NCBI RefSeq assembly: GCF_024679095.1
Contig: NW_026111665.1
Span: forward strand, 186,001-250,000
Length of the DNA stretch: 64,000 nucleotides
Origin: Eriocheir sinensis
Lineage: Eukaryota; Arthropoda; Malacostraca; Decapoda; Varunidae
Direction of reading: 5' to 3'
In this document: positions 24,811 through 36,216 of the stretch, piece after piece
Position numbering within the stretch: the stretch's first letter is position 1
Layout of the letters: each line of letters starts with the position of its first letter
Notes under the pieces: model-generated
What the model was told of the DNA's origin: nothing
What the model saw: the letters and a program-made list of their open reading frames with translations, nothing else
The model's database searches: none
Position numbers and translations under genes: made by a program

Positions 24811-25230
24811 TATCGCTGCGATTGATGACAGCCAGCGAGTGATTTTGCAGCCTATTGGAAAAATGAAGCCTCTGCAGGTGTGGTGTCCTTGTGATCAACT
24901 CAAGCCATATATCAAGCGTAAGGATAATGGACAGCCTTGGATCCTTCAAATCAGGCTCTGCAGGAAGAGATATTAAGGCCTGTTACTGCTCCCCTTTCTG
25001 CTGAAGCTCCTGACACTGAGGGCAAGGCAGCACACACCACCACTACACCCATTCCTATATTATGGCAGAAACAATCTGGTTTGGGAAAGCGGAAGCAGTA
25101 TAAAGCTACTTCTAATGAACTACCACCCTGCAAAACCTTCATATGCGAGGAAGTTATGATTACGGGATGTACCCCCGCACCAAAAAGATCTCCCGAGCCA
25201 CTCCCTGTCACCAGGTAATCCCAACCTCTC
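24811..25230 (+). pseudogene. Integrase gene: end of GPY/F module and linker
   Basis: After a TTTTTTTCAG acceptor the exon reads IAAIDDSQRVILQPIG and WCPCDQLKPYIKR, completing the GPY/F fold. Following a one-base frame change near 24,937, a polar linker runs to about 25,216 (SNQALQEEILRPVT, then KQSGLGKRKQYKATSNELPP). A stop lies at 25,216. The linker leads straight into the protease domain, so a single fused protein is likely but not proven. Confidence 0.6.
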
Positions 25231-25231
25231 C

Positions 25232-25727
25232 AGACATGGACTCAAATTGAATGTGCAATGCAAACCATACAGAGTGGTGCATGGTTGGCAGACTCTGCCA
25301 ATGATCATGCACAAGGTCTCCTTTTGAACAAGTTCCCCGAGATGCCTGGTTTACAGAATCGAATGTTGTTCGGGCCTCTTCATGCTCTACGTGTTGCTAC
25401 TCCAGCTGGTGGTTGGGTTCAAATTTTGAATTTGAATGACAACCACTAGCTGTGTGCTAGCACCGTGGTGTGTGATCCTTGGGTAGTTTATCTTTTTGAT
25501 TCCTTTTTATAGGTGATACAGCCCCGCGTCTCCTCAGTGAGTTGGCAAGGATGCTTCACACTGAGAAGCCAGAGATGGTAATCAACTGGCAGGCGTGTAC
25601 GAAACAGACTGGAGGAGCAGACTGTGGAGTGTATGCAATTGCATTTGCAACTGCATTATGTCATGGGTATAACCCAGGTTCCTATAACTTTCCTCAAGAG
25701 CATTTGCGAAGCAAGGTGAATTATTGA
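25232..25727 (+). pseudogene. Ulp1/C48-like cysteine protease domain of the integrase gene
   Basis: The frame reads QSGAWLADSANDHAQGLLLN, then FPEMPGLQNRML and GGWVQILNLNDNH, with the catalytic His in the expected NHW box; Trp is replaced by TAG at 25,447. VCDPWVVYLFDS provides the catalytic Asp. After a shift near 25,515 the second part is ARMLHTEKPEMVINWQAC, then QTGGADCGVYAIAFATALCH with the catalytic Cys. Such domains cleave ubiquitin-like tags or self-process transposon proteins (family knowledge). The spacing His-Asp-Gln-Cys is right for C48. It ends RSKVNY-stop where a Mutator-like element begins. Confidence 0.68.
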
Positions 25728-27683
25728 CGAATATTTTTTAAATATAGCTTTCTCGGTTTTTTCGCTCAGCGTGTCCCAGACACCCTAAATTATCACGTGG
25801 TGAAGTTTTTTTACAAAAATTAAATCCCATCCGCGCCTAGACGCCATTTTTAAATGGCCCGTGGTGTTGCGTCATAGCCTGACGCGCTCGCTAAAAAATG
25901 AGGTATCATTTAATGCTTATAACTACGTAGAAGTATCAAAAAATAATTTTTTTTTTATATAAATTTTCATGTTTGGCATCCTTCGCCTCAGAGAGAGAGA
26001 GAGAGTGTCAGCCACCAGCACGCCAGTACCTCCCTAGATCTCAGACGGGGCTGGTGCGCTGTCCTTCTTGCTGCTATTTTTCCTTGCTACTCGGCCTGTA
26101 AGATGACTTACAAACGTAAGCTCTTCAATGTGAGGCTTTCCAACTTCAAGAAGGGTAGAGGAAGAGGAAAGGGACGGCAAGAACAAGAAGAAAGCAGAAC
26201 TGAGGCAGATTTGGCTGCTCACTCACTCTCCTCGCCTGACTCACCACCTCCCGGCCCGCCTGGCTTATCACCCACCGGCCCGCCTGGCTTATCACCTCCC
26301 GGCCCCTCACCTCCCTCGCCTCCACCACAATAACAACATGCTGACAGAAGAGGTGATTGACAAACTGTCATCATATTACGGCAAAGCCATCAGAGACAAC
26401 AAGAACAAACCGTGAGGGAGATGCAAGGTGCAGTTTGGGCCATATATTATCACCTCACCTCAAGCAACGAGAACCCACTTCACCACTTCTGCCCACAAGG
26501 TGAAGACTCCTGGTGCTTCTACAGAAGAGCGACATCACTAGGACTACCTGAGAGTGAAAAAGACCACACCAAGAAGAATCTCTACCTCGCCAAGATCCCT
26601 CATGAAAAACTGCAGTTCATGAAGTCTGTGTACAAGGATCTTGGCAACCCAAATCTGCTCAGATGTTTGAAGGGTGCCACACAAAACCCTAATGAATCTC
26701 TGCATTCCAAGGTGTGGAACAAGTGCCAGAAAATAAAATTCTACAGCCGCTTGAGGGTAAAGTTCCTGGTGCAGCACTCAGAACTGGAACATAACATCGG
26801 TTATGACGCAGGAAACATTTTGCTTCATACCCTCGGTCCTGATGCAAGTCTCCAAGGGTCCCTCAAGTGGTTTGACAAGGAGAAGTCCAGACACGCAACA
26901 CCGAAGAGTAAGAAAAGAGGACAAGAGAAGAAGAGTGACAGTTATGAGGCTGGTGGATTTTGATGAAGTCTGGCGACAATGAGGAAGGTGGCGCCTTCTG
27001 ATACCCTCACCTGTGAGTGATTAATACTTTCTTGCAGCAGCAAGAAAGGGGGACCAGATGCCTCATCATTCTCCACAAGTTCAACAATGTATACGCAAGC
27101 ATATGTGAAAATTTCATGCCAGTCAGGTGAATACACATGGCTGGACAAGGATGAAATGGAAAAAAAACACTTTAGACGCCGATATCTCGAAAAGTAGTTT
27201 TTTGCAACTCAAATAATTTCACAAAATTGGTATAAACTCTGATCGACTTATGTTTGGTATCATTTTAAACTTCATCAAAAATATATTTTTTGTTGGAATT
27301 AGATTTTTGAATTTGTAAAAAAAAAAAAACAGATTCAGGAGCCCTAAAAAATTTTTTTTGAAATAAAAAATAAAAAATTTCCTTCGAAGACAAAACAAAA
27401 AATCGAAGAACTAATTCCAACAAAATGTAGAAATATAAACAAAGTTTCTATGAAAAAAAAAATCAAAGCAATTGAGTGAAAAATGTATTTTGTGAAATTA
27501 AAATAATAAAAAAAACACGTTTATCTCAATATCCCTTGCCATTCACCCGAATTTTGTGAAATTTACAGGATAGTATCTCTTAAGACCTACAAAGAGCATA
27601 TTAAAATTTCAAATCATTTGGATGAACCAGACGCAAGATATGAGCCAAAGGAGTTTTCGGGGGTGACCCCCCTTATTAAGGAA
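25725..27683 (+). mobile_element. Mutator-like element (internally deleted) inserted in or beside the protease exon
   Basis: A 1.96 kb insert separates the protease core from its Cys-rich tail. It is bordered by GTGAATTAT (25,716-25,724) and GTGAATATA (27,684-27,692), compatible with the 8-9 bp duplications made by Mutator-type transposases, though imperfect. The inside encodes a Mutator-like transposase remnant (26,103-26,963). The ends are AT-rich and I could not pair terminal inverted repeats. Alternative: the whole stretch is an intron (AAG/GTGAAT donor, ATTAAG acceptor, also in phase) that contains the element. Confidence 0.5.
26103..26963 (+). pseudogene. Mutator-like transposase remnant
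   Basis: The first part (26,103-26,333) starts MTYKRKLFNVRLSNFKKGRG and passes into a proline-rich low-complexity run (PPGPPGLSP repeats). Then MLTEEVIDKLSSYYGKAI (26,338) begins a C-terminal transposase block. After a frame change the open frame 26,412-26,963 gives MQGAVWAIYYHLTSSNENPL, HHFCPQGEDSWCFYRRA, LLRCLKGATQNPNESLHSKV and WNKCQKIKFYSR. These motifs match the conserved C-terminal part of the Mutator-like transposase family found in many invertebrate genomes. The middle of the protein is missing, and the catalytic DDE residues are not visible. Confidence 0.6.
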
Positions 27684-27685
27684 GT

Positions 27686-27887
27686 GAATATAACCATGTA
27701 TCCCTCCACCTTTTCAGGAAAACCTGCATGTAACAACACAATGAAAGTATCATTGGTTTGCCTGTGCCGTATGCCCTGTGATAATCTGGCATTCAACCAC
27801 TGTTTCCTTTGCAAGGATAAGTTTCAAACCCAGTGTGTAACTAAGCTTCATTGCCTATGTAAGAAATGTTCCAGGAGGTTTCTGTAA
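27686..27887 (+). pseudogene. Cys-rich C-terminal tail of the integrase/Ulp1 gene
   Basis: The frame VNITMYPSTFSGKPACNNTM, then VSLVCLCRMPCDNLAFNHCF and LCKDKFQTQCVTKL, ends with a stop at 27,885. The CxCRMP...C..C...F..QC spacing resembles the Cys-rich (PHD-like) tail that follows Ulp1-like domains in related invertebrate proteins (recollection). It joins in frame to the protease core across the Mutator insert. Confidence 0.55.
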
Positions 27888-27892
27888 TAAGT

Positions 27893-28062
27893 GATGCCTA
27901 TAGTTGTTTCAGCCAAGTCTGAAGTGAGCAAGAACGTGCGCAGGCAGCTTGCAGCCACACGGCGTGTCCTATTTCGTGGATACTATGTGCTAGCATACGC
28001 ACAGTAAACAGTCATCAGTAGCAATAACATGCTGGCAGCAATAACAAATACGTACCGTCATT
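27893..28062 (+). repeat. Repeat R3, third copy
   Basis: Starts GTTTCAGCCAAGTCTGAAG just after the stop of the integrase/Ulp1 gene and runs to ACCGTCATTT, similar to 16,040-16,190. Because it touches the 3' end of the gene, it might be part of a terminal region of the transposon. Confidence 0.55.
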
Positions 28063-28468
28063 TAAAGTCACCTCTCGATTAACGCGAGGGTTACGTTCCT
28101 GGAGATATCGCGTTATTTAAAATATCGTTATTTTAACATAATTTCCCCATAGAAAACAATGGTAATAGGGGGGGGGGGTTACGTTCCTGAACCCTGCGAA
28201 AGTCTGCCTATTTTGGAAATTTTGTTACTCTTACCTTAAAAAAAAAAAAAACATTATTAATACATTAGTAGGTCACATAGACAACAAAAACACACGTTCT
28301 CATTTCATTTAAATTTGTTCTTCACCTGCGTCGGCCACCGTCCCTCCTCATCCCCCGCTCCCGTCACCAGCCGTTCCCTTCACATCCGCCACTCCGTCTC
28401 ACTTGCCTCCTTCCTCTACCTTTGACTACCCATGCTATTGGTGACAAAGATAACTCCTTTAAGTTAAA
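28063..28468. other. Non-coding; degenerate repeat with GTTACGTTCCTG units
   Basis: GGTTACGTTCCTG occurs twice (28,089 and 28,178), the second after a G-run. The rest is low complexity or pyrimidine-rich (28,330-28,430). No coding signal. Confidence 0.45.
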
Positions 28469-28469
28469 G

Positions 28470-28788
28470 TTTTCTAAAGAAAGAATTGCTACATTACATT
28501 TGTAAGTCACTGCCAAAACAAAAACACGTACTCACACTCACCATCACTTTGTTGATGCGTCACTGATCGTCGTCGTCGTCTGCCAAATCTTCACCCCGCT
28601 CCTGTGATGAGGCGGAAGGACGGGGTGAGGAGGGAGAAAGGAAAGCGGGGGTGAGGATTAGGCAGACGACGACGACGACGACGACGACCAGTGACGCATC
28701 AACAAAGTGATGATGGGGAGTGTGAGGACGTGTTTTGTTGTGTCAGTGACTTACAAATGTAATGTAGCAATTCTTTCTTTAGGAAACT
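28470..28788. repeat. Fold-back inverted repeat
   Basis: The arms 28,470-28,584 and 28,661-28,788 are reverse complements over about 115-128 bp (for example GAATTGCTACATTACATTTG against CAAATGTAATGTAGCAATTC), with a purine-rich spacer of about 76 bp. Each arm ends inward in a GTC/GAC trinucleotide run, longer in the right arm. Arms this long should form a stable cruciform or hairpin. Confidence 0.88.
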
Positions 28789-28789
28789 G

Positions 28790-29512
28790 AATACGACCAA
28801 TGATTTGGTTACGTCATAAACTGAGAAGGGGTCGTTATAAAAAGTCAATAGATTTGATAGGCAGGATCTTTTGTTACGGAAGCCATGTTGTGAATCCCCA
28901 ATTAATGAGTGGCTTTCGAGGTAACTCACAGTTTTGTCTCTAATTATGCTCTCAAGTAGCTTACTTACAGTTGAAGTACTAATGGGTCGGTAGTTACCTG
29001 ATATTTTTTTGTTTCCTTTCTTAAAAATCGGTGTCACGTTAGCCTTTTTCCAATCCGAAGGGATGATGCCTTGTCGCAAGAACATATTGAAAACGGTTGT
29101 GAGGGAGAAGAGTATTTCGCTCTTTCTTTCTTTAAGCAGTATAGAATATACTTTATCGGGTCCGGGACTTTTATTTGTTTTAAGTGAATGGAGAGCTTTA
29201 AGGACTTCATCGGTTGTTATTTCAAAATTAGGCAATGCATGCTCGAGATTTACATTAGTACTGGTGTTGGTGGTAGCGGGAGGAAGACTGTTGGTATTAA
29301 ACACCGAGGAAAAGTAATTATTTAAGATGTTTGCAATGTGTTGACTGTCATTCACTAGTGAACCGTCGCTGTTTGTTAAAGGTCCAATTCCACTTCTGAT
29401 CGCCTTTCTGTTGCTTATGTAACTGAAGAAAGATTTCGGATTATTTTTATAGTTGGCTGCAATAATTTTTTTTTCATATCTACGCTTTGCCTGACTTACT
29501 AATCTTTTTACT
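28790..29512 (-). mobile_element. CR1-like LINE, N-terminal RT part
   Basis: The minus strand encodes LVSQAKRRYEKKIIAANYKN, NPKSFFSYISNRK, NYFSSVFNTN, NKSPGPDKVYS, SDWKKANVTPIFKKGN and SQHGFRNKRSCLSNLLTFYN. These are the linker and the fingers of a CR1-clade RT. It stops before the catalytic FADD, where the fold-back repeat begins. The frame runs on the 5' side into a GA microsatellite, which is not coding. Confidence 0.8.
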
Positions 29513-29635
<123 letters not shown>

Positions 29636-29699
29636 CTATCCATAATGATCTCCCCTCCTCCTCTTCCTCCTCCTCCGCCTTCCCCATCCCTCCTCAAAA

Positions 29700-30318
29700 T
29701 ATCCTGTGTATGTGAAGAAGAATGAAAGGAAGAAAGAAAAAAGAAAGAAAATGAAAGAGAGAAAGCAAGAAAGAAATAAGGAAATAAAGAAAGAGAGAAG
29801 AAGAATGAACGAGAAATCAAGAAATCAAGAATGAAATAAAGAAATAAAGCGAGAAAGAAACAAACAAAGAGATAAGGAAGGAGAAAAAGAAAAATAAGAG
29901 AGAAAAGAAGAAATAAAGAAAACAAAATAAAGAGAGAAAGAAAGACAAGAAAGATAAAGAAATAAAAAAAATGAAAGAGAAATAAATAAATAAAGGAGAA
30001 ATAGAGAAGAAAGAAAGAAAGAAAAAAAGGAGGAAGTAGTAAAAATGAAAGAGAGAAAAGGTTGAAATTTAAAAGAAGAAGAATGAAAGGGTGAAAGAAA
30101 GAAGAAAAATAAAAGAAAGAGAAAGGAAGAGAAACAAAGAAAGTAAAAATATAGAAAGAAAAAAGAAAACATAAGGAGAAAGAAAAAAACAAGAGTGAAG
30201 GAGAAAGAGAAAGGAAGAATGAAAGAGAAAGAAAGGAGAAAGAGAAAGCAAGTAAGAAGGGAAAGAAGAAAGAAAAAAAGAGAGGAAGACAGGAAGGAAT
30301 AGAGAAAGAGGAAGATAA
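29700..30318. repeat. Purine-rich (GAAA/GAGAAA) low-complexity tract
   Basis: About 600 nt almost without pyrimidines on the plus strand. The long minus-strand frames across it (Phe/Leu/Ser-rich) are composition artefacts. Confidence 0.9.
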
Positions 30319-30494
30319 TTATCTCTGCTAATCCTCCCCCAATGGGAACACACGCTGCGTTTTCCCCCTCTTCATTCAATATCTCCTCCAATTTCACTTC
30401 TTCATCTTCCACCTTTGATTAGATAGTTAGTGTAGCTTGTCACAAACAGCCTCGTAAGGACCAGCAGGCCTGCTGTTGTTTGTTCTTCCTTTGT

Positions 30495-32335
30495 GTTTCT
30501 TTGTGTTCCCTCCTCTCCTTAACCCTGACGGCAGCACTGCCGTCTCATCTATCTCTAAGGCTGAACTCTTCGCTCAAACTTTCTGTAAGAACTCCACCTT
30601 GGACGATTCTGGGCATATTCCTCCTACTCATCCCCCCCCTCTGACTCCTTTTTGCCTGTTATTAAGATTATTCCTAATGATGTTTTCTATTCCCTCTCTG
30701 GCCTCAACTCTCAGAAGGCTTATGGACCTGATGGAGTGGCTCCTTTTGTCCTTAGAATCTGTGCTTTTGTGCTGACACACTGCCTGGTCAAACTCTTTCG
30801 TCTCTGCCTATCACATCTACCTTTCCTTCCTGCTGGAAGTATGCCTTTGTACAGCCTGTGCCTAAGAAGGGTGACCGTTCCAATCCCTCAAACTACCGCC
30901 CTATAGCTTTACTTTCCTCTCTATCTAAAGCTTTTGAATCAATCCTTAACCGGAAGATTCAAAAGCACCTTTCCACTTCTAAGCTTCTATCTGTTCGCCA
31001 GTATGGGTTCCGCAAGGGGCGTTCTACTGGCGATCGTCTTGCTCTCATAACTGACTCTTGGTCATCCTCTCTTAGCCGTTTCGGTGAAACCTTCTCTGTT
31101 CCGCTAGACATATCGAAAGCCTTCGATAGAGTCTGGCACCAATCTTTGCTTTCTAAACTGCCCTCTTTCGGATTCTATCCCTCTCTCCGTTCCTTTATCT
31201 CCAGTTTCCTTTCCGGCTGTTCTATCTCTGCGGTGGTAGACGGTCACTGCTCTTCCCCTTAACCTATCAACAGTGGCGTTCCACAGGGCTCTGTCCTATC
31301 ACCCACTCTCTTCCTGTTATTCATCAATTATCTTCTATCCATAACAAACTGTCCTGTCCACTCGTACGCTGACGACTCCACTCTGCATTATTCAACTTCT
31401 TTCAATAGAAGCCCATCACAACAGGAAATACACGACTCCAGACTGGAGGCTGCAGAACGCTTAACCTCAGACCTTGCTATCATTTCCGATTGGGGCAGAA
31501 GGAACCTTGTGTCCTTCAATGCCACGAAAACTCAATTTCTCCACCTATCAACTCGACACAATCTTCCAAACACCTATCCCCTGTTCTTTGTCAACACGCA
31601 GCTGTCACCTTCTTCAACACTAAACATCCTCGGTCTATCCTTAACTCAAAATCTCAGCTGGAAACTTTATATCTCCTCTCTCGCTAAATCAGCTTCCTCG
31701 AGGTTGGGCGTTTTGTATCGTATCCGCCAATTCTTCTCCCCCGCGCAGTTGCTATCCATATACAGGGGCCTTGTCCGCCCTCATATGGAGTATGCATCTT
31801 ACGTGTGGGGAAGCTCCACTCACACAGCTCTTCTGGAAAGAGTGAAGTCTAAGGCTGTTCGTCTCATCAGCTCTCCTCCTCCTACTGATAGTCTTCTAAC
31901 TCTTAAATTCCGCCGCGATGTTGCCTCTCTTTCTATCTTCTATCGATATTTCCACGCTGACTGCTCTTCTGAACTTACTAACTGCATGCCTCCCACCCTC
32001 CCGCGGCCCCGATGCACACGACTTTCTACTCATGCTCATCCCTATACTGTCCAAACCCCTTATGCAAGAGTTAACCAGCATCTTCACTCTTTCATCCCTC
32101 ACGCTGGTAAACTCTGGAACAATCTTCCTTCATCTGTATTTCCTCCTGCCTACGGCTTGAACTCTTTCAAGAGGAGGGTATCAGGACATCTCTCCTCCCG
32201 AATTTGATCTTGCTTTTGGACACCTCTTTTGTTTATTTTTTTAGGAGCAGCGAGTAGCGGGCTTTTTTTTATTATTGTCTTCTTTTTTTGTGTGGCCTTG
32301 CTGCCTCCTTTGTTGTAAAAAAAAAAAAATAATTC
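30495..32335 (+). mobile_element. LINE-A copy, 5'-truncated, RT to poly-A
   Basis: Plus strand: SGLNSQKAYGPDGVAPFVL (30,700), VPKKGDRSNPSNYRPIALLS (30,860), QYGFRKGRST, LDISKAFDRVWHQSLLSKLP (31,105), SGVPQGSVLSPTLFLLF (31,270), SYADDSTLHYS (31,365), NLPNTYPLFF and MEYASYVWGSSTHTALLERV (31,790), then FKRRVSGHLSSR at the C-terminus (32,170). The 3' UTR ends in an A-run (32,317-32,329). The endonuclease is missing and several frame changes are present (31,260 stop, 31,480 shift), but the catalytic YADD is kept. This is the most complete RT of the family in the window. Confidence 0.87.
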
Positions 32336-32441
32336 CTCCCTCGCTCCCAAATCACACCGCTACTTCTGAGATGCTAACGTGTGAATTTTGTCTTCACTTC
32401 TCCGCGGCTCCCGCAGTACGAGGTTCAATCCATGCCCGGCC

Positions 32442-32451
32442 AATAATAATC

Positions 32452-32486
<35 letters not shown>

Positions 32487-32494
32487 TAATAATG

Positions 32495-32528
<34 letters not shown>

Positions 32529-32542
32529 TAATAATAATAGTG

Positions 32543-32588
<46 letters not shown>

Positions 32589-32656
32589 GGAGAAGAAGAA
32601 GAAGAAGAAGAAGAATGATACTAATACTAATACTACTACTACTAATAATAATAATA
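32442..32656. repeat. (AAT)n / (GAA)n / (ACT)n trinucleotide array
   Basis: An AAT array to 32,588, then GAA (to about 32,614), then ACT/AAT units. Asn-rich and Ile-rich frames here are artefacts. Confidence 0.95.
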
Positions 32657-32699
32657 GCCATATTAATTATTACAATTATTATAAGCAATGGAAACAACA

Positions 32700-33137
32700 A
32701 CAAGTTTTGGTGCCAACACTACAGAATGGACATCAACTTGCTAGAATCAGTTCAGAGGAGGATGACCAAGATGATTCAGGGGCTGAGGAACCTCCCATAT
32801 CAAAATAGGCTGAAACATCTAAACTTACATTCACTAGAAAGACGAAGAGTGCGGGGAGATCTGAAAAAAGTAATCAAATGGGTGAAGGGTTTCAACAAAG
32901 GTGATATAAGTAAAGTACTGAGAATTAGCCAGCAGGATAGAGCACGCAATAATGGATTTAAATTGGAAAAGTATAGATTTAGGAGAGATATAGGCAAGCA
33001 TTGGTTTAGTAATAGGGTGGTGTGGGAATGGAATAGACTAAGCAATCACAAAGTTAGTGTAGGGACGATAGCTTGTTTTAAGAATAGACTGGATAGCTAC
33101 ATGGACGAGGATGACAGGTGGTAGTGAGGTGTGGGTG
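32700..33137 (+). mobile_element. CR1 C-terminal fragment, interrupted by LTR copy 2
   Basis: The frame ends at a TAG at 33,122-33,124 and encodes LLESVQRRMTKMIQGLRNLP, LERRRVRGDLKKVIKWVKGF, and NRVVWEWNRLSNHKVSV with FKNRLDSYMDEDDRW. It is homologous to the C-terminus of the CR1 copy at 55.0-56.0 kb. The 3' UTR is cut after GTGGGTG (33,137) by the LTR element and resumes at 37,846. Confidence 0.85.
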
Positions 33138-33762
33138 TGTTAGCCTTTTTGTTAGCTGTTTTTTTGTGTTTTAGATTGTTACTTTTAATATTAAGGCGCG
33201 AACTGCTGTCTCACGTCAGGTCCGGTGTGCCGTTGCTTGCGTTCTCCAGTTGATTGAAGTGGTTGAGACAACACAATAGCCTTTTAGTTAAGTGATATGT
33301 GGCCGAGCGGTAGCCGTTATTTATAAGTTCACTTTAGTTCACTTTAGTTCTCTTTAGTTCTCTCTCTCAGGTTAATACAAATACCAAATGTATTTTAGCT
33401 ATATTAACAGTTGTATACAAGGTTTACAGTTTACGTGAGCAAGACGCACGAAATCAGAGACAGCCACACCGCTGCAGGGCGCGGGGCGGCAGAGCACCGC
33501 TCGCCTGCCCGTCACCCGTCTTCTCCCTCTTCTCCGCGTTGTTCGCCCGTTTTATTTGCTTGTAGTTCGTCCGGAAGGGTGTGGGTTTCGGTTGATGACT
33601 GTTGATGAAAGTCATCATTTGCTGATCCTAGTGTCAGTTCATCACAGCTTCCCACGGCCAAAAGCACGACGTGTTGTTAGACATCCTGTTGTGCGACACC
33701 GACCGGGTGTCGCCACACGTACAGTCATACATACACATGTACATTATAATATACACATTACA
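33138..33762. repeat. Left LTR of copy 2
   Basis: Starts TGTTAGCC and ends ACATTACA. It is near-identical to 37,265-37,845 after the first about 45 bp, which look diverged or rearranged. Confidence 0.85.
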
Positions 33763-35521
33763 TCGCTCGGTTCTCTAAAAGTCGCGACCTCGCGACTCAC
33801 CCGACCTTTAAAAGCAGTGTACCTACCCATGTTACAGTCGCACAATGTGTACTAGTTAAACGAGGTCCTGTTATGGTTGCATTAAAAAATATATATACAA
33901 GTCAGAGCCCGCCTAACGATACAACATCGGGAAATGCCAATGATAATAAAAATAAGCATGGAAGTAACAAGAAATGGGCAAAGTACATACAGGGCGAGGT
34001 AAACAGGGCTAGAGTCGTGGACATGGAAGCTCAGTACTATTCCGAGAAAACAAAATAATAGCTCGAAAAATTATTTACATGATACATCCTGGTAAAATTA
34101 AATTGACTAAACTGTCATTAGGATACATGGTAATGGAGCTATTTGGAATAGTAAAAAGAAAAAGGAACAATCCTTGAAGAAGATCTGCTACACACTGAAC
34201 CTTCGAGTCACACCTGGACACAAACTGTCGCAGATAAATACTCATCCGTTGCGTGACAATTAATTGCCAGTGTCGTTACCCTCGGCACGCCTTCGAGACG
34301 GGTGGGGTTTACAACAATAGATAAGGTTGTGTGAAAAGAGGTAATGTTATCCGTAGAGTCTCCTAATAGTTACAATGTGATAACAAGGATAAGTCTGGAG
34401 AACCTTAGAAGCATCGGCAGTCAGCACCACTTACTCCTGATACTCCGTTTTTCAGGTCTACACTACTATAAAAGAAAATCCTGTCACCAAGTTGTGAAAT
34501 CACTGTTGTAACAAATCTCACTGAAATATATAATTCCAGCATAATTGATTAAAGTAGTTCCAGCATTAATAAACATCAAATGAAAAAGACAAATTTCCAC
34601 CTATCCCTCGATCGTAACGAACGTGGATGACTGACATCTTTGACGCCAAAAATAGTTCCCGTAACGGGTAACAGTGGTATGTCAAGTAAGGGTAAGTAAG
34701 ACTTGTCTGCTTACTTCCAAAGCTTACAGATATTCACATGCTGGTTACGATAAAAGTTAGGGACAGCATCTGCTCAAGTTAAGTTAAGTCTGTCAGTGCA
34801 GAGAAAAAGTATGTTTTAAGCAGAAGCACATGAGGTTCAAGGTTAAATTGTACCTATCCCTATGTTAGTCTACACCCTCGGTTATTACGGCTCCAATTAA
34901 ATTAAGAAGACTGACTGCCTTGCATCAACTCAGCAATAAAAGAAAATAGTGGGTTAGAGTGAAAAGTATTACTCAAGCACTCCCCTTCTCGCATGAAAAA
35001 GATGCAGGCAAAAGCTTAGGAACCAAACATAAATTAGTAGATGCGAGGATGCAGGTTATAGTCGTGTGGTGGAAAGATACACAAAGCAGCGTCAGGCTGA
35101 ACCTCAAGCCGGCGCTAGTCTTTGGAGACGATCACTATGCACCATTCTGTGCAAAAAAAAAGATCGTGAAGCTCAAATTTCCAACCACCTATTTATCTGA
35201 CTATTTCTGCCTAAACCACGGGTAAAAGAACACACCAAGGAATTTTTGATTACCGCTGGTGACACCCAAAAAGGTTTAGGTCAGAGGGTCGCGAAGGCCC
35301 CCCTCCCCGACGAACGTGTCGACGGCAAACGAAGCTTCAAAAAGGACCCAAAATTACTTTAAATGCCATAAAAGTTGGCTGATAAAACCGTGTAGGTTGC
35401 CAGTGGGGCTGTAGTCAAGGGATACTGCACTTCTTCGAAGAGGAACTTTAAGGACAATCATGTACACAAGGAACTCTAGTAATAATCTAGCATTAGCTAC
35501 ATAAATGGTTTCTCCATCTGT

Positions 35522-36216
35522 CTAGTTTCCCTGTTTAAAACGCGAGATCAAATCAGTAGATAGCCTATAGGCGTCCACTGGCCTATTAAAAAGGCCACTC
35601 GTTTGCACAGTGTCCACAGCAAAATTTATACCATTTACGAGGCTGTGTTGCCCATCTTCCCCAAATGTTTCAAGAAAAAGTGATCGAAACGCATCATAAT
35701 CCTTCCGTCTAGTGAACGCGCTCCTGTTCATGAAGGCCGTCGTTCCCATTCCCGGGATTGACCTTCGAGCGGCTGAGAGATATTATATCTCCCGGATTTG
35801 ACACGAATGAAATGTCCATGACAATCTCACTTTGAAACAAGAAGTCCCTGGCCCGAATAATCTGCCTCCCTTGCTACCCTGAGAAAGGCCTAACTGCTGT
35901 TGCTGTTAGCGGGTGATTAGGGGCAGAAACCATTGTGGGATTACGTAGTACGGTAAGTAAATACCTCAAGGTTGCACATGCAGCGTAGGAGGAGCAAGCA
36001 CCCTTTGAAGACTGCTACACTCCTTACATGAGAACAGTTACCGTTATCCTTGTCGGCACTGTTCTTTCTCTCTACCCACCCCTCATAGTCCTCAGTGAGA
36101 GCTTGTAACTGCGGGTCAGGTTTCTCTGCCATTAAAAGAGTTACTAGTAAAATGAGGAGTAAAATGGTAACAGAAAAAAAATGTATTGCTGCAAAAATAA
36201 GTAAAGTAATAATCAT
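35522..36216 (-). pseudogene. Counterpart in copy 2 of the unidentified minus-strand coding-like region
   Basis: The open pieces 36,216-35,941 and 35,749-35,522 show a hydrophobic N-terminal segment, LQALTEDYEGWVERK, and DYDAFRSLFLETFGEDGQHS, then AVDTVQTSGLFNRPVDAYRL. The breaks differ from those in copy 1. The family is not recognised. Confidence 0.3.

Noticed and set aside
25728..27683. Clear terminal inverted repeats of the Mutator-like element
   Set aside because: The two ends do not pair by eye beyond a few bases.
29825..30412. Phe/Leu/Ser-rich minus-strand frames resembling a membrane protein
   Set aside because: Composition artefact of the purine-rich plus strand; no start, motif or conservation.
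32425..32808. Asn-rich and Ile-rich frames
   Set aside because: AAT array artefact. Only the segment after 32,700 is CR1.
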